Shown piece after piece: positions 1 through 8,780 of a DNA stretch of 64,000 bases. Origin of the DNA: a virus. The number at the start of each line of letters is the position of its first letter. Position 1 is the first letter of the stretch. The notes under the pieces were generated by a model that worked only from the letters and a program-made list of their open reading frames with translations, had not been told where the DNA came from and searched no databases. The stretch spans positions 1-64,000 of the IMG/VR virus record IMGVR_UViG_3300008116_000011, one strand, 5' to 3'. Position numbers and translations under genes: made by a program.

Positions 1-25
1 ATATATAAATATTTTAATATTTTGT

Positions 26-2008
26 TTATTTTATGATTCCTGCTCTGTATTTTAATTGTCTCATCATATAGTTATTAACTATTGATTCTTTTAAAAGTTC
101 TTCAGGAGAAAAAGTTTTTATATTATAATCTTGGTCAGTAATTTGTATAGTGTCAAAGTCGTCAGATTTTAATTGGACACTATTTTTTCCATGAATTTGT
201 CGCGTAAGTATATTTTCTGGTATTTTTTCTTTATTTTTAAAAAATTCTACTGCTTTAATGTTATCTTTAATAGTATTTCCATTTTCATCCATAATTACCC
301 ATACATCTTCAGGATATCCTTGCTTATTTCGTGGTGAATCTTTTTTATTACGGGTTATAAGATATGGTTTATTATTTAACTCAAACACGATTGGATATCC
401 CATAAAGAAATTAGAATATTTTTCTATATTACTTTTATCATTTTTTAAATTATTATACAAATCATTAAGTTTTTTTCTTTCTTCTGGGGATAGATTTGTA
501 TATGATTCTTGGCTAATAGAGGGTAAAGTAATAAATAATTCTGAAGCATTAGTAGAATCATCATTAGCTGATGATTCATCATATATTGCGTCTCTAAAAG
601 CTAAGGAGTAGGTATCATATAAATCCCTTTGTTCTTTAGTCATATATTTTCTAGCTTCAGGAGGTAATTCAACACTAAATTGTCCAACCTTATCTTGAAC
701 AAAATCCCTAGCACCATCTTCACCAAAATATTTTTCAATTAGACTGAATGATAGTTCATTTTCAAATGTTTTTAAATATTCTTTTTTTTCATCATTATCA
801 AGATACGGAACAAAAGCTAAAGGTAGTACAGTCGAAAATTTTTTATTTGTTTTATAATCATCTATACCTCTACTAAATCTAAACTTAGCATAACTTCTTA
901 ACAATCCAGGATTATTTTTTAGATCATTAAAACTAGCTTTGTATCCTGTACGTGAACGTAATGCTAAATTTTTTAACTCAGGATCTAATGTATTAAACAT
1001 TTCTTTAGTAAAAGCACTAGGCTCATCTGCACGGCGACCTATATAAATTGCTTTTTGATTTCTAGTTAGTTTTTTAAAAGTATCAAGGTTTAATATTTTA
1101 TCTTGAACTAAAGCAACATCAGTTTCCTGTTCAGATGGTGAAACATATTTAAATATATCTTTATGGTTTTTAATTTTATCCCATGCTTTTTTACCACTTT
1201 CCCCACCATATTTTGTCATGAAATTACCTATTTCATTCCATTCAACACCACTTCCTTTACCATCAAGTTCATGTTCTGTTCCATATTGGTTAACAGTATC
1301 AGTAACTCCATATTTACCATTTTCAAAAGCATGTATAACAAAAAAATGATACCAATTTTTAAAATTTTCTCTTTTAGTTGGATCTCCTTCAATTTCTGGT
1401 GATTGGGTTGGGTCTACTACAAAATAAAAGGTTCTATATAATGCTCCTCTACCACCAGATCCAAAACGATATGCATAATATCTATTAGCATAATCTTCTT
1501 TTCTACCTATACAAAAATTGTACGTGTATACTTTATTTTCTTGGTCTTTATATTTAAAGGCGTAATTTAACTTAATACATGACTCATAGTTTGATCCTTC
1601 ATATACTTTTAATTCAGAAGTATCATATACAATAGGTACACCTGATATTTTAACTAGTTCAGCATCTTGTACTGTATAAAAATCTTTAGATGTTTTTGTA
1701 GCTTTTTCACCATATGAGTCTATTAAATATTCTAGTTCTTTCCAACTATATTGAAATATATCTTGAGGATTAGATATTTTATTAGTTTTAGGGTCAGGTT
1801 GAGTAAAACGTGGAGGTAATATAATTTGCCCAGCTTTTAATTTAGTAGGAATGTTGGGTTTAATAGCTTCGAATCTATTAATAACTCTTTTAATTTCATC
1901 ATCATTAAGATCTTTTTTTTCTTTTTTAAATTTATCAATTAACTGATTAATTACTTTATCGGTATATTCTTGCAGTATTATTTTATTATATAGGTCTATT
2001 AATTTCAT
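26..2008 (-). CDS. Putative internal virion protein with capsid-targeting-type leader
   Basis: The protein has 660 residues. Residues 1-14 (starting MKLIDLY and ending L-Q-E) form a short amphipathic leader like those on the next genes upstream. Around residues 125-270 there is a pattern of LKVYE, a lone Cys, FCIGRKE, YYAYRFG, FYFVVD and HFFVIHAFENGKYGVTD. I recall this order from unannotated proteins of other marine tailed phages, with no known activity. The remainder is charged and helical with no signal peptide or membrane segment. It ends a run of closely packed leader-bearing genes (12 nt after the ADP-ribosyltransferase gene). Packaging in the head and injection is inferred from the leader. 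Confidence 0.75.
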   Translation of the reverse strand: MKLIDLYNKIILQEYTDKVINQLIDKFKKEKKDLNDDEIKRVINRFEAIKPNIPTKLKAGQIILPPRFTQPDPKTNKISNPQDIFQYSWKELEYLIDSYGEKATKTSKDFYTVQDAELVKISGVPIVYDTSELKVYEGSNYESCIKLNYAFKYKDQENKVYTYNFCIGRKEDYANRYYAYRFGSGGRGALYRTFYFVVDPTQSPEIEGDPTKRENFKNWYHFFVIHAFENGKYGVTDTVNQYGTEHELDGKGSGVEWNEIGNFMTKYGGESGKKAWDKIKNHKDIFKYVSPSEQETDVALVQDKILNLDTFKKLTRNQKAIYIGRRADEPSAFTKEMFNTLDPELKNLALRSRTGYKASFNDLKNNPGLLRSYAKFRFSRGIDDYKTNKKFSTVLPLAFVPYLDNDEKKEYLKTFENELSFSLIEKYFGEDGARDFVQDKVGQFSVELPPEARKYMTKEQRDLYDTYSLAFRDAIYDESSANDDSTNASELFITLPSISQESYTNLSPEERKKLNDLYNNLKNDKSNIEKYSNFFMGYPIVFELNNKPYLITRNKKDSPRNKQGYPEDVWVIMDENGNTIKDNIKAVEFFKNKEKIPENILTRQIHGKNSVQLKSDDFDTIQITDQDYNIKTFSPEELLKESIVNNYMMRQLKYRAGIIK

Positions 2009-2019
2009 TTTAATTTTAT

Positions 2020-2847
2020 TTAGTTTTTACAAACATTAATAATTTCAATAGCTTTTTCATCAAATATAATTCTAACCTGTCCATTACTATGAGTATTTCC
2101 ATCAATGCCTGCTCTTAATAAAAATAAAGAAGCATCCTTAGCGGCCCATTTAGAACCTTTATTTTGAAAATAACCTTGTATTTCACCATATATATTACTT
2201 GGTGATTGTTTAGTATCAATTTGAAAATCTAGTTTTTCTTTATTAGCTTGATTGTTTATTTTATCTACTTGATCTTGAGGAGTTTCCTTTTTATCCCAAT
2301 CTAAATAAGTATATTGATCTGGTCTTTTGCCTTTATGGAGAAGCACAGTATAGACATATTTCATATCTTCTGTTTCTACATTTAGATCTTTAATTATATT
2401 AATAAATTTTTTATATTCATCAATAATTTCATCTTTGCCTTCAAAATCTTCATATTGAAGATAATCAATAGTTTCCTCAGCATATTCTATAAAATCCTTA
2501 GCAGTTGTTAATCCTTTAGGTAACCTATTAAATACATCATTATCATATTCAAACGCTAATTCTTCAGGTTTTTTACCTTGAAATAATACTTGTTTTATAT
2601 TACCACGATTTCCTACTCCAGCATATCCTTTAGCTATATTAAAATCTTTACCAAAATATAATCCCCAACCATACATTTGTGATCCTGATCCTCCCCCAAT
2701 ACCTGCTGTTCTGAAGCATTTAAAGTTATGGGAAGTACCATGATAAGCTGTTTCTTCTTCTGTGTATAAAGAAATCATTTCATCAATAATTTGATTAGAA
2801 TGATCATTAAGTAGTAACTCAACTAAACTATATTTTGTATTTTTCAT
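2020..2847 (-). CDS. ADP-ribosyltransferase (ART-PolyVal type), putative injected effector
   Basis: The 275-residue protein has the signature of a phage polyvalent-protein ADP-ribosyltransferase: Y-H-G-T at residues 35-38 (NAD-binding His), a Gly-rich turn at 49-55, and YGWGLYF at 59-65 followed by IAKGYAG. The family transfers ADP-ribose from NAD+ to protein or nucleic acid targets. T4 Alt and Mod are functional analogues that modify host RNA polymerase. The N-terminus (MKNTKYSLVELL, with an L-V-E) resembles the leader of neighbouring genes, so delivery with the DNA is plausible. Its target is unknown. It lies directly upstream of the 660-residue protein and 10 nt downstream of a nucleotidyltransferase-like gene. 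Confidence 0.85.
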   Translation of the reverse strand: MKNTKYSLVELLLNDHSNQIIDEMISLYTEEETAYHGTSHNFKCFRTAGIGGGSGSQMYGWGLYFGKDFNIAKGYAGVGNRGNIKQVLFQGKKPEELAFEYDNDVFNRLPKGLTTAKDFIEYAEETIDYLQYEDFEGKDEIIDEYKKFINIIKDLNVETEDMKYVYTVLLHKGKRPDQYTYLDWDKKETPQDQVDKINNQANKEKLDFQIDTKQSPSNIYGEIQGYFQNKGSKWAAKDASLFLLRAGIDGNTHSNGQVRIIFDEKAIEIINVCKN

Positions 2848-2857
2848 CAGCTATATT

Positions 2858-3241
2858 TTAACCATATTGCAAATCTTTTATATGCTTTTCAAGATTTGTA
2901 CGCTTTGTTAATAATTGATTAAACTTCCATTCCATTATTTCATCAACAGGAGATAATTTAATAATATTTCCCTTATAATATCCTTTTACATATTCAGCAT
3001 TAGGATTATGGAATAATTCAAATCTAATATTGTCGTAGTTATAGGATCTAATTCTAAAATGTTTATCTCTATTTACATTAAAAACTTCATATATATGAGT
3101 TTTGTATGGAGAAATTAAGTCAACATCTTTAGGTTTCCTAAAAGGAATAGCTTTTTGTAATATAAGAGCAATACTACCACCAACATAAATGTCAGGATAT
3201 TGTTGTTGAATTGATAATATTTTATCTAATATATTATGCAT
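2858..3241 (-). CDS. Minimal nucleotidyltransferase-fold protein
   Basis: The 127-residue protein shows the nucleotidyltransferase signature: G-G-S at residues 21-23 and D-x-D at 39-41 (K-D-V-D-L), then a beta-rich stretch and a helical tail with D-E-I-M-E-W-K. These are the metal and NTP-binding elements of MNT and AbiEii-type enzymes that add nucleotides to RNA or AMP to proteins. It overlaps the preceding gene by 8 nt and is followed after 10 nt by the ADP-ribosyltransferase, so the two are probably co-expressed. A toxin-antitoxin-like or effector role is inference only. It has no leader sequence. Confidence 0.7.
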   Translation of the reverse strand: MHNILDKILSIQQQYPDIYVGGSIALILQKAIPFRKPKDVDLISPYKTHIYEVFNVNRDKHFRIRSYNYDNIRFELFHNPNAEYVKGYYKGNIIKLSPVDEIMEWKFNQLLTKRTNLEKHIKDLQYG

Positions 3242-3776
3242 TGTCTCCTATATAATTTCCATCTTTATCAAAATTTTTAGTATCGGGGTGGTATTCGCCT
3301 GTGATATCAAACCATCCTACACTATATTCACCCTTACTATCTGGGTAAGGTATAGATAATGATATTTCATTTTCATTTTGCCAATTTATATGTATACACT
3401 CCTGAAATGAATTTTTAGGAGCTCCCGGACATGGAAATGACTCTGAAAGATCAAATATATCGTTACTTACAAATTTTTTACCATTTGGATATTTTTTTAT
3501 TAAGGAAATAATTTGTTCTAAATTCTTTACATATTCATCATTATCTTTATTACCTTCTATCATACCATTAATATATTCTAAGTCTCTATCTTCAGATGAA
3601 GGTTCATATAAATTGAATCCGCTATCTCCTTCTCCAAAAAATTCAAATAAAGTATATAATGGTTTTATATACATTGGATTTAATGTTGAACCTCCAGCAG
3701 GGATTACCTTTGCTTCTTTTACAGCACGCTTAATTATTTTCTTTAATTCTGTTATGTTAACTTTAACCTTATCCAT
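3234..3776 (-). CDS. Hypothetical protein with leader-like N-terminus
   Basis: I do not recognise this 180-residue protein. I place the start at the Met that begins MDKVKVN, because an upstream ATG ten codons earlier overlaps the end of the previous gene. The N-terminus contains I-T-E followed by a basic helix (KKIIKRAVKEA), then V-I-P-A-G-G. The body is acidic and rich in aromatic residues, with INWQNENEISLSIPYP and a C-terminal YSVGWFDITGEY. It sits in the block of leader-bearing genes and may be another head-internal protein. Confidence 0.6.
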   Translation of the reverse strand: MDKVKVNITELKKIIKRAVKEAKVIPAGGSTLNPMYIKPLYTLFEFFGEGDSGFNLYEPSSEDRDLEYINGMIEGNKDNDEYVKNLEQIISLIKKYPNGKKFVSNDIFDLSESFPCPGAPKNSFQECIHINWQNENEISLSIPYPDSKGEYSVGWFDITGEYHPDTKNFDKDGNYIGDNA

Positions 3777-3778
3777 AT

Positions 3779-5761
3779 TTAAAATTTTGTTAGTACAATT
3801 ACACATTCATTATCATCATCACATATTTCTTCAACATGTACATACCCTGCTACACTTGTTTTATTATCAACTCTTTTTATATCTCCTGGTTTTATTGTGT
3901 TATAATAGGTAGTAATTAGATTTTTTGCTGTGGTTTGATTTAGATTAATTCCATAGAGAGGATCTCCCCCCCAGCCCCAATTATCTTTTAAGTAATCTTC
4001 TAAATTATCATAGCCCATCTCTCCTATAAGCTCCTCTATTGTATCATAATATAACAATGTTTTAAGTAAGTAAGGATTAAATTCATATACATCATCAACA
4101 ATCTTACTTTTTGATATTGGAGGTACTACTCGTGCTTCTTTTTTTAAATTTGTTTGGTATATTATTACATACTTGTTTTTATCAGGATTAGACATAAACA
4201 ATGTTTTATTGCGGTCTAGTTTATTTACCTTAATAAATTGCATCATTACTAATCTAGCAGCTGATTCTGTTTTTGCTTCAATTATTTCTATTTTGATATC
4301 ATCTTCACTAACATTATCAAAATTTTCATATTTTACTTTTTCAAGAAAATCTATTTTATATCCTTCTTTTTCAAATCCTTTTACTACTTTTTCAATAATA
4401 CTTTTTGCTACTGGTTGAGATATAGAAGTAGGTGTAGCAGCTGAGGTAATATTTGGGCTTCCTAAAATAGTACTCAAAGCAATACCGGCTGCTGCTAGTC
4501 CTTTTTTTAAGTCCATTTCATTTAAATCCTCTTTATTTAATTTTACTTTTGCCTTTTCAGTATTAGGAACAAATTGTTTTCCTTTTTTAGAGCCAGCTAC
4601 TTTTTTACGAGCAGTAGCAGCGCGTTCGTCTTTTGTTAAACTATTTGCTTTAGCACGAGGTAAACAACGAGTAGTTGCCTTACCTTTTTTCATTGTACCA
4701 CAAGGACCTGTAATGTTACCTTGAGTATCTATACGAACCCAATCTTCTTTTTCAAACCAATCACGTAATGATTCTTCTAAAGAATCAGTAGGAAAAGATT
4801 CATCTCCAAATTTATTGAGTTGTTTTTTTACATTTGGAGTAATTAAATAAGTTTGTCCTGCCTTAGGACTTTCTGTTTCTTTTCTAGCAATGGCTATTGG
4901 GTTGTTATTATATGTTCCTGTAATATAAAATGAATAAGCACATCTTGTAGGAACTATCCCAACGTATATATCAGTAGGCGTTATATTTAGGGAATTAAAT
5001 AATTTTTCAGCGTTATTTCGTGTTGTTGAATTTAATTTATCTTTACCTTCATCCCATGAAATTTTAATTCCTTTTTCTTGTCCACTAAGATTATATTTAC
5101 CTATTTTTAAATCTAACGTGCTAAAAGAATCAACATTAAATTTTTTTTTAAATTTTTGTAAACAATTAGCATATCGCAGAATATCTTCTCTTGATCTTTG
5201 CATTTGTGGTAGTACTCTAGCTTCGTCAATATATCTATCTTTAATATATTGTTCTATTTTATCTTCTTTATATCCTAATAGTTTACCTATTTTTCTAGTA
5301 TCGTCTGCTGTAGCATTTGATGCTAAATAACCACCATATTTTTCAGCTAAATCTTTTAATTGTGTAGCTTTATTTTCACTACCAGATAAATAAGCAACAT
5401 ATGCATCATATGGATTTCCTTTTACATACATTACTTTAATACCATTATCTTGTATAACTTTTTGAACGTATTCCCAATTTTCAGGAGTATTTGATTTTGC
5501 TACTATAAAAGCAACATCACGTTTTTTATCTCTTAATGTATTAATAGCATCAACATCATTATATGCTTCAGATGGATCAATACCTCTAAAATTATCTTCA
5601 TCTTCTTTCATTAATCCTTTACACACTTTAACAGCGCGTCCTGATAAGTAGGCAGATGGTTTTTCACCAGCTGCAATGCGACGATTATAGTAAGCTCTGC
5701 CTTTAGGGCACAGCTTTTTTTCATCTAGCATTTCTGATAGTATATCTGATAGTTTAATCAT
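3779..5761 (-). CDS. Large leader-bearing internal protein with cysteine motifs
   Basis: This is a 660-residue protein beginning MIKLSDILSEMLDE. The L-S-E at residues 8-10 matches the (L/I)-x-E pattern cleaved by T4-type prohead proteases. A Cys-rich block follows (C-P-K-G, then a second Cys about 30 residues on). Mid-protein there is G-P-C-G-T and, after a Thr-Thr-Arg, C-L-P-R-A-K-A. I recall this pair from structural or internal proteins of many phages. A hydrophobic segment (LAAAGIALSTILGS) lies about two thirds along and could span a membrane. The start was chosen because it abuts the stop of the upstream gene. A longer GTG-initiated frame exists but lacks support. Confidence 0.7.
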   Translation of the reverse strand: MIKLSDILSEMLDEKKLCPKGRAYYNRRIAAGEKPSAYLSGRAVKVCKGLMKEDEDNFRGIDPSEAYNDVDAINTLRDKKRDVAFIVAKSNTPENWEYVQKVIQDNGIKVMYVKGNPYDAYVAYLSGSENKATQLKDLAEKYGGYLASNATADDTRKIGKLLGYKEDKIEQYIKDRYIDEARVLPQMQRSREDILRYANCLQKFKKKFNVDSFSTLDLKIGKYNLSGQEKGIKISWDEGKDKLNSTTRNNAEKLFNSLNITPTDIYVGIVPTRCAYSFYITGTYNNNPIAIARKETESPKAGQTYLITPNVKKQLNKFGDESFPTDSLEESLRDWFEKEDWVRIDTQGNITGPCGTMKKGKATTRCLPRAKANSLTKDERAATARKKVAGSKKGKQFVPNTEKAKVKLNKEDLNEMDLKKGLAAAGIALSTILGSPNITSAATPTSISQPVAKSIIEKVVKGFEKEGYKIDFLEKVKYENFDNVSEDDIKIEIIEAKTESAARLVMMQFIKVNKLDRNKTLFMSNPDKNKYVIIYQTNLKKEARVVPPISKSKIVDDVYEFNPYLLKTLLYYDTIEELIGEMGYDNLEDYLKDNWGWGGDPLYGINLNQTTAKNLITTYYNTIKPGDIKRVDNKTSVAGYVHVEEICDDDNECVIVLTKF

Positions 5762-5762
5762 A

Positions 5763-6140
5763 TTACCATTTTCTACAAGACCAGTATCTTGCTTTGGTAC
5801 GTGGTCCTGGGTTATCACAATTGTGTCTTGCCCTAAATGCTTTGCGGCGTTTAGGGTTATTTTTCTTAATATTCATTCCCTTAGCACCAAAGTTTACTTT
5901 TACAACTTTATCTGTTTTAGGGTTTTTAACATATACTTTAAATTTCTTACTGTCACCACGCATTGGTTTACCTAATGGCACAGTACGACCTTGATACTTG
6001 GCTTCTAACATACAATCGCAAGTAGCTTCGTTAAGCTCTTGTTGATATGCTTCCATGAACTCAATAAATTCCTTTATATCTTGTTCATTTTCTACATCAT
6101 ATTCTTCTACTTCATCTAAAATTTCTAATAATTTAATCAT
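5763..6140 (-). CDS. Leader-bearing basic conserved phage protein
   Basis: The 125-residue protein starts MIKLLEILDEVEEY, with L-D-E at 8-10. An acidic helix follows, then a basic C-terminal half carrying FKVYVKNPKTDKVVKVNFG, FRARHNCDNP and YWSCRKW. The FRARHNC...YWSC combination is widespread in tailed phages, where I know it only as a conserved domain of unknown function. The high Lys/Arg content suggests nucleic-acid binding inside the head. The gene abuts the next one downstream, as expected for a translational unit. Confidence 0.7.
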   Translation of the reverse strand: MIKLLEILDEVEEYDVENEQDIKEFIEFMEAYQQELNEATCDCMLEAKYQGRTVPLGKPMRGDSKKFKVYVKNPKTDKVVKVNFGAKGMNIKKNNPKRRKAFRARHNCDNPGPRTKARYWSCRKW

Positions 6141-6168
6141 AGCAGTTTATTTTGCATATCAAATATAT

Positions 6169-6690
6169 TTAAAGATACTCATAACGATTAAACATTTGTC
6201 TTAACTTAGATCTAAACTCAGGCCATAATTTATTAATTTCTTCTTGAGTAAGATTATCTGATATTTTATTAATTATTGTGTCTACAATTGAAGGTACTTC
6301 TTGAAAATATTTTTCTGAAAAAGTAATATTATGTTTTTTCTTTAGTTTATTAAAAAAATACTCGTTAATATCGTATTGTATTGTATTTAAAATATATCTT
6401 TTAAGATTTGATTTATTAAAATTTTCAGGAGGAGATAAATGTTTATATTTTATAAAATCTAAAATACTATTTTTAACATCATAATATAACCTTTTTTTCA
6501 TTCGCTCAAATCGATTTTTTACAACATCACTTTTCCATAATTCACGGTCGGTTGTTGGATACCTATTAACAGGAGCTTCAGGTTTATTTTGATTAGAATT
6601 AGGAAATTGATCAGTCCTTGTGGAAGTCCACGTGTAACTTTCATTTTTTTGTTTTGCTAACTCAGTTAATATGTTTATTAATTTAATCAT
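6169..6690 (-). CDS. Leader-bearing hypothetical protein
   Basis: The 173-residue protein starts MIKLINILTELAKQ (L-T-E at 8-10), then a Ser/Thr/Asn/Pro-rich linker to about residue 45 and a helical, Lys/Asn/Phe-rich domain. No domain is recognisable. The linker after the possible cleavage site fits a processed internal protein, but that is inferred only from similarity to the neighbouring leaders. Confidence 0.65.
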   Translation of the reverse strand: MIKLINILTELAKQKNESYTWTSTRTDQFPNSNQNKPEAPVNRYPTTDRELWKSDVVKNRFERMKKRLYYDVKNSILDFIKYKHLSPPENFNKSNLKRYILNTIQYDINEYFFNKLKKKHNITFSEKYFQEVPSIVDTIINKISDNLTQEEINKLWPEFRSKLRQMFNRYEYL

Positions 6691-6696
6691 AGTAGT

Positions 6697-6933
6697 TTAT
6701 TTTGCATGCCACCAATTACAACAATATTCATCTGCAGGAGCCGGAACTTTTGCTTTACCATCACGCCATTTCAACCAGTATTCATTATTACATAAATTAC
6801 CTTTTTCAACCCAATATTCACAGTTAGCACACATTGAACCACCTTTAGTTACACGCATACCTGGTTTATGGTCTGCTGGGTATTCAATTTTACCTTCTGT
6901 AATTAATCCTAGTAGTTCTGTTAATTTATGCAT
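6697..6933 (-). CDS. Leader-bearing four-cysteine HiPIP-like protein
   Basis: The start is taken at MHKLTELLGLITEG (I-T-E at 11-13), because the longer frame begins at a TTG inside the previous gene. The 78-residue protein contains M-C-A-N-C-E-Y-W, a third Cys nine residues later, and Y-C-C-N-W-W near the end. The order and spacing resemble high-potential iron-sulfur proteins or a small zinc ribbon. The start overlaps the membrane-coil gene by 8 nt. If it is packaged, it would be a metal-binding internal protein. Confidence 0.6.
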   Translation of the reverse strand: MHKLTELLGLITEGKIEYPADHKPGMRVTKGGSMCANCEYWVEKGNLCNNEYWLKWRDGKAKVPAPADEYCCNWWHAK

Positions 6934-7198
6934 GGTTTTGTTTTTCAAAAAATTCAACTTTAGTACGTAATTCAGCTACTTGAGAAGTTAATTGTAATAT
7001 TAAATTACGCATTTCCTCTTTTTCTCTAGATGATTCTTCTAATAGGGCTTCTAATTTAGCTATCCTATCTTTGCAATCATGACGAATAAAATCAGCATCG
7101 CGTTCACGATACAGTGCTCGTTTTTCATAATAACGGAAAGCTGTTGTACCACCCAAAACCGTTATTGCTGTAACAAGTACCGTCCAAACATTATCCAT
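6926..7198 (-). CDS. Small membrane protein with coiled coil
   Basis: The 90-residue protein has one N-terminal membrane segment (VWTVLVTAITVLGGTTAF) followed by a long charged coiled coil (residues 30-85, heptad-like Leu/Ile). The topology is typical of i-spanins and of some holin-associated proteins, but there is no direct evidence for lysis function. An AATATTTATAT box lies 25-35 nt upstream of the ATG. Confidence 0.65.
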   Translation of the reverse strand: MDNVWTVLVTAITVLGGTTAFRYYEKRALYRERDADFIRHDCKDRIAKLEALLEESSREKEEMRNLILQLTSQVAELRTKVEFFEKQNHA

Positions 7199-7222
7199 AT
7201 ATAAAGAGATATTTGATTTTAC

Positions 7223-7233
7223 ATATAAATATT
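7223..7233 (-). promoter_or_regulatory. Isolated AATATTTATA box (putative late promoter)
   Basis: The minus strand reads AATATTTATAT about 25 nt before the start of the membrane-coil gene at 7198, with no TTTG box 19-20 nt upstream. The same box recurs before several structural genes. Confidence 0.4.
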
Positions 7234-7801
7234 AAGAATTTATTTTATCTTTTAATTGTTGTAGCTTATCCATGATTTGTTTTTTAACTTCCTGCTTATC
7301 TAACCCATTTCCTACCCAATTTTGGATAGTACCATCTTCCATTACATAAGTTTCATTAATTAAATCATCTAAAAATTGATCTAAACCACTACTTACATTA
7401 TCTGCAAAATACAAAGCGTTTTTTCTAATCATATTTTTTTCATATTCCTCATATTTGCCTTGCATTTTTAATTCACTCTCCATATCAGTAACACAATGTA
7501 AACACATTTGGTGAATACCATACATCTTTTTATCCAAATGGTGTTTCATTGGTTTTGAACATTTTGGACATAATAAAGGTATTGATGTACCTTCTGTTTT
7601 GCGCAAAGTGCGTTTAACACCATTTTTAATAGTCCATGTTTTACCATTTTCTTCCCACACATCACCTTCATTATGGCGTTCTTCTGCTTTAGTATATCCT
7701 ACAGAAGTAATTGTTTTTTCGTTACCTTTCTTTTGTACTAGATTTCGAATACGTTGTAAATCTCTCTCCGTAAACTGTTTTTTTAACTGTGTTTCTTTCA
7801 T
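7232..7801 (-). CDS. Zinc-ribbon phage protein
   Basis: The 189-residue protein has four cysteines arranged C-P-K-C (78-81) and C-L-H-C (100-103), consistent with one zinc ribbon. A preceding segment reads EGDVWEENGKTWTIKNG, a pattern I recall from proteins of unknown role in T4-like phages of Bacteroidota. The C-terminal half is helical and acidic. It starts 3 nt after the stop of the ParB-like/zincin fusion gene. The function is unknown; it could be a packaging or DNA-binding factor. Confidence 0.65.
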   Translation of the reverse strand: MKETQLKKQFTERDLQRIRNLVQKKGNEKTITSVGYTKAEERHNEGDVWEENGKTWTIKNGVKRTLRKTEGTSIPLLCPKCSKPMKHHLDKKMYGIHQMCLHCVTDMESELKMQGKYEEYEKNMIRKNALYFADNVSSGLDQFLDDLINETYVMEDGTIQNWVGNGLDKQEVKKQIMDKLQQLKDKINS

Positions 7802-7804
7802 AAC

Positions 7805-8719
7805 TTATTTTTTATTTAAATGCTCAAATAAATTAGGTTTTGCTTGAGCAAAATTACGCATAATAATAGCTGCTCTAGAATTAGCTTCATTTTCATCATC
7901 ACTACCTGTAGTTCCAGAGTCTGATTTTAAGCGACCTTCTAAATCTTGTTTATAATGTACTAATTCATGTGCTAATGTTCTAAAAATATCTGCTGGGTGT
8001 CTTTTGGCTATTACTATGTTAATTGATTTGTCACTTGGTCTATATCCACCCCAAGAGCGCAAATCAATTGCTTCTTGTGAGTCGTTAGATAAGGTAATTT
8101 TAGGTAGTTTTTCTAGTTGAAGTTCATCCATTACATGCTTCATAAACTCACTAACTAAACTTTTATTTAAATTTTCTTTTAATATTTCAACATCTTGAGG
8201 ATCAACAATAATTGCTTTAATTTTATCTTTACCCAAAAGTTTATGTGCAAAATATCTATGATGACCATCTACAATTTGATACTTATTTCCTAATTCACGT
8301 ACAATAATTGGAGGTAATTCTTTACCTGCTTTAATAGTTTTTATAAGATCTTTTAATGTGGCTTTAGATTTAGGCTCTAACATTTTACTAGCAGGCTCAT
8401 TTAATAGTAACATATCTAATGGAATATCACTAGTAGGCATTTTACTAATTTCTATTTCACTGTAGTCAACATCTGCACCTTGACCTCCAGGATATATTTT
8501 AACTTTAATTTCTAGATTTAATTTATCAAGTTTTGTATAATATTTTGGATCTTCTACTAAATGATCCATAGCAATACGTGCAGCACGTTTTGCATTATCA
8601 GTATGTTCTTTTTCAACTTTAACACCCTTTTTTAATTCTTTTTTAAGGGTATCTACATCTACCTTATGTTTTTTTGCAATGTCTCCAATAGACATTCCTT
8701 TAGATAATCCGTTTGCCAT
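7805..8719 (-). CDS. DUF5661-like / ParB-like / zincin metallopeptidase fusion
   Basis: The 304-residue protein joins three modules. Residues 1-63 resemble DUF5661 (MSIGDIAKKHKV, then HTDNAKRAARIAMDHL). Residues 100-175 are a ParB-type nuclease fold with L-P-P-I-I-V and D-G-H-H-R-Y at 151-156. Residues 205-300 are a zincin with H-E-L-V-H at 251-255 (catalytic Glu252) and downstream Glu276/278 as a possible third ligand. Mixed architectures of this sort are known as polyvalent proteins of phages and conjugative elements. They are thought to enter the host with DNA and counter defences. A hairpin terminator and an AT-rich TATATTTATA box precede it. Confidence 0.8.
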   Translation of the reverse strand: MANGLSKGMSIGDIAKKHKVDVDTLKKELKKGVKVEKEHTDNAKRAARIAMDHLVEDPKYYTKLDKLNLEIKVKIYPGGQGADVDYSEIEISKMPTSDIPLDMLLLNEPASKMLEPKSKATLKDLIKTIKAGKELPPIIVRELGNKYQIVDGHHRYFAHKLLGKDKIKAIIVDPQDVEILKENLNKSLVSEFMKHVMDELQLEKLPKITLSNDSQEAIDLRSWGGYRPSDKSINIVIAKRHPADIFRTLAHELVHYKQDLEGRLKSDSGTTGSDDENEANSRAAIIMRNFAQAKPNLFEHLNKK

Positions 8720-8720
8720 G

Positions 8721-8732
8721 TATATAAATATA
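8721..8732 (-). promoter_or_regulatory. TATATTTATA box before the ParB/zincin gene
   Basis: The minus strand reads TATATTTATATA immediately upstream of the ATG at 8719, directly following a terminator hairpin. It could be a promoter -7 box giving a nearly leaderless transcript. Confidence 0.4.
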
Positions 8733-8737
8733 AAAAA

Positions 8738-8758
8738 AGGCTTGGATATACCAAGCCT
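8738..8758 (-). terminator. Rho-independent terminator after the PD-(D/E)XK nuclease gene
   Basis: An 8-bp perfect stem (AGGCTTGG/CCAAGCCT) with a 5-nt loop is followed on the minus strand by a run of seven T. It lies 23 nt after the stop of the nuclease gene at 8781. Confidence 0.8.
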
Positions 8759-8780
8759 ATTTTAAACATATAGATGTAAT

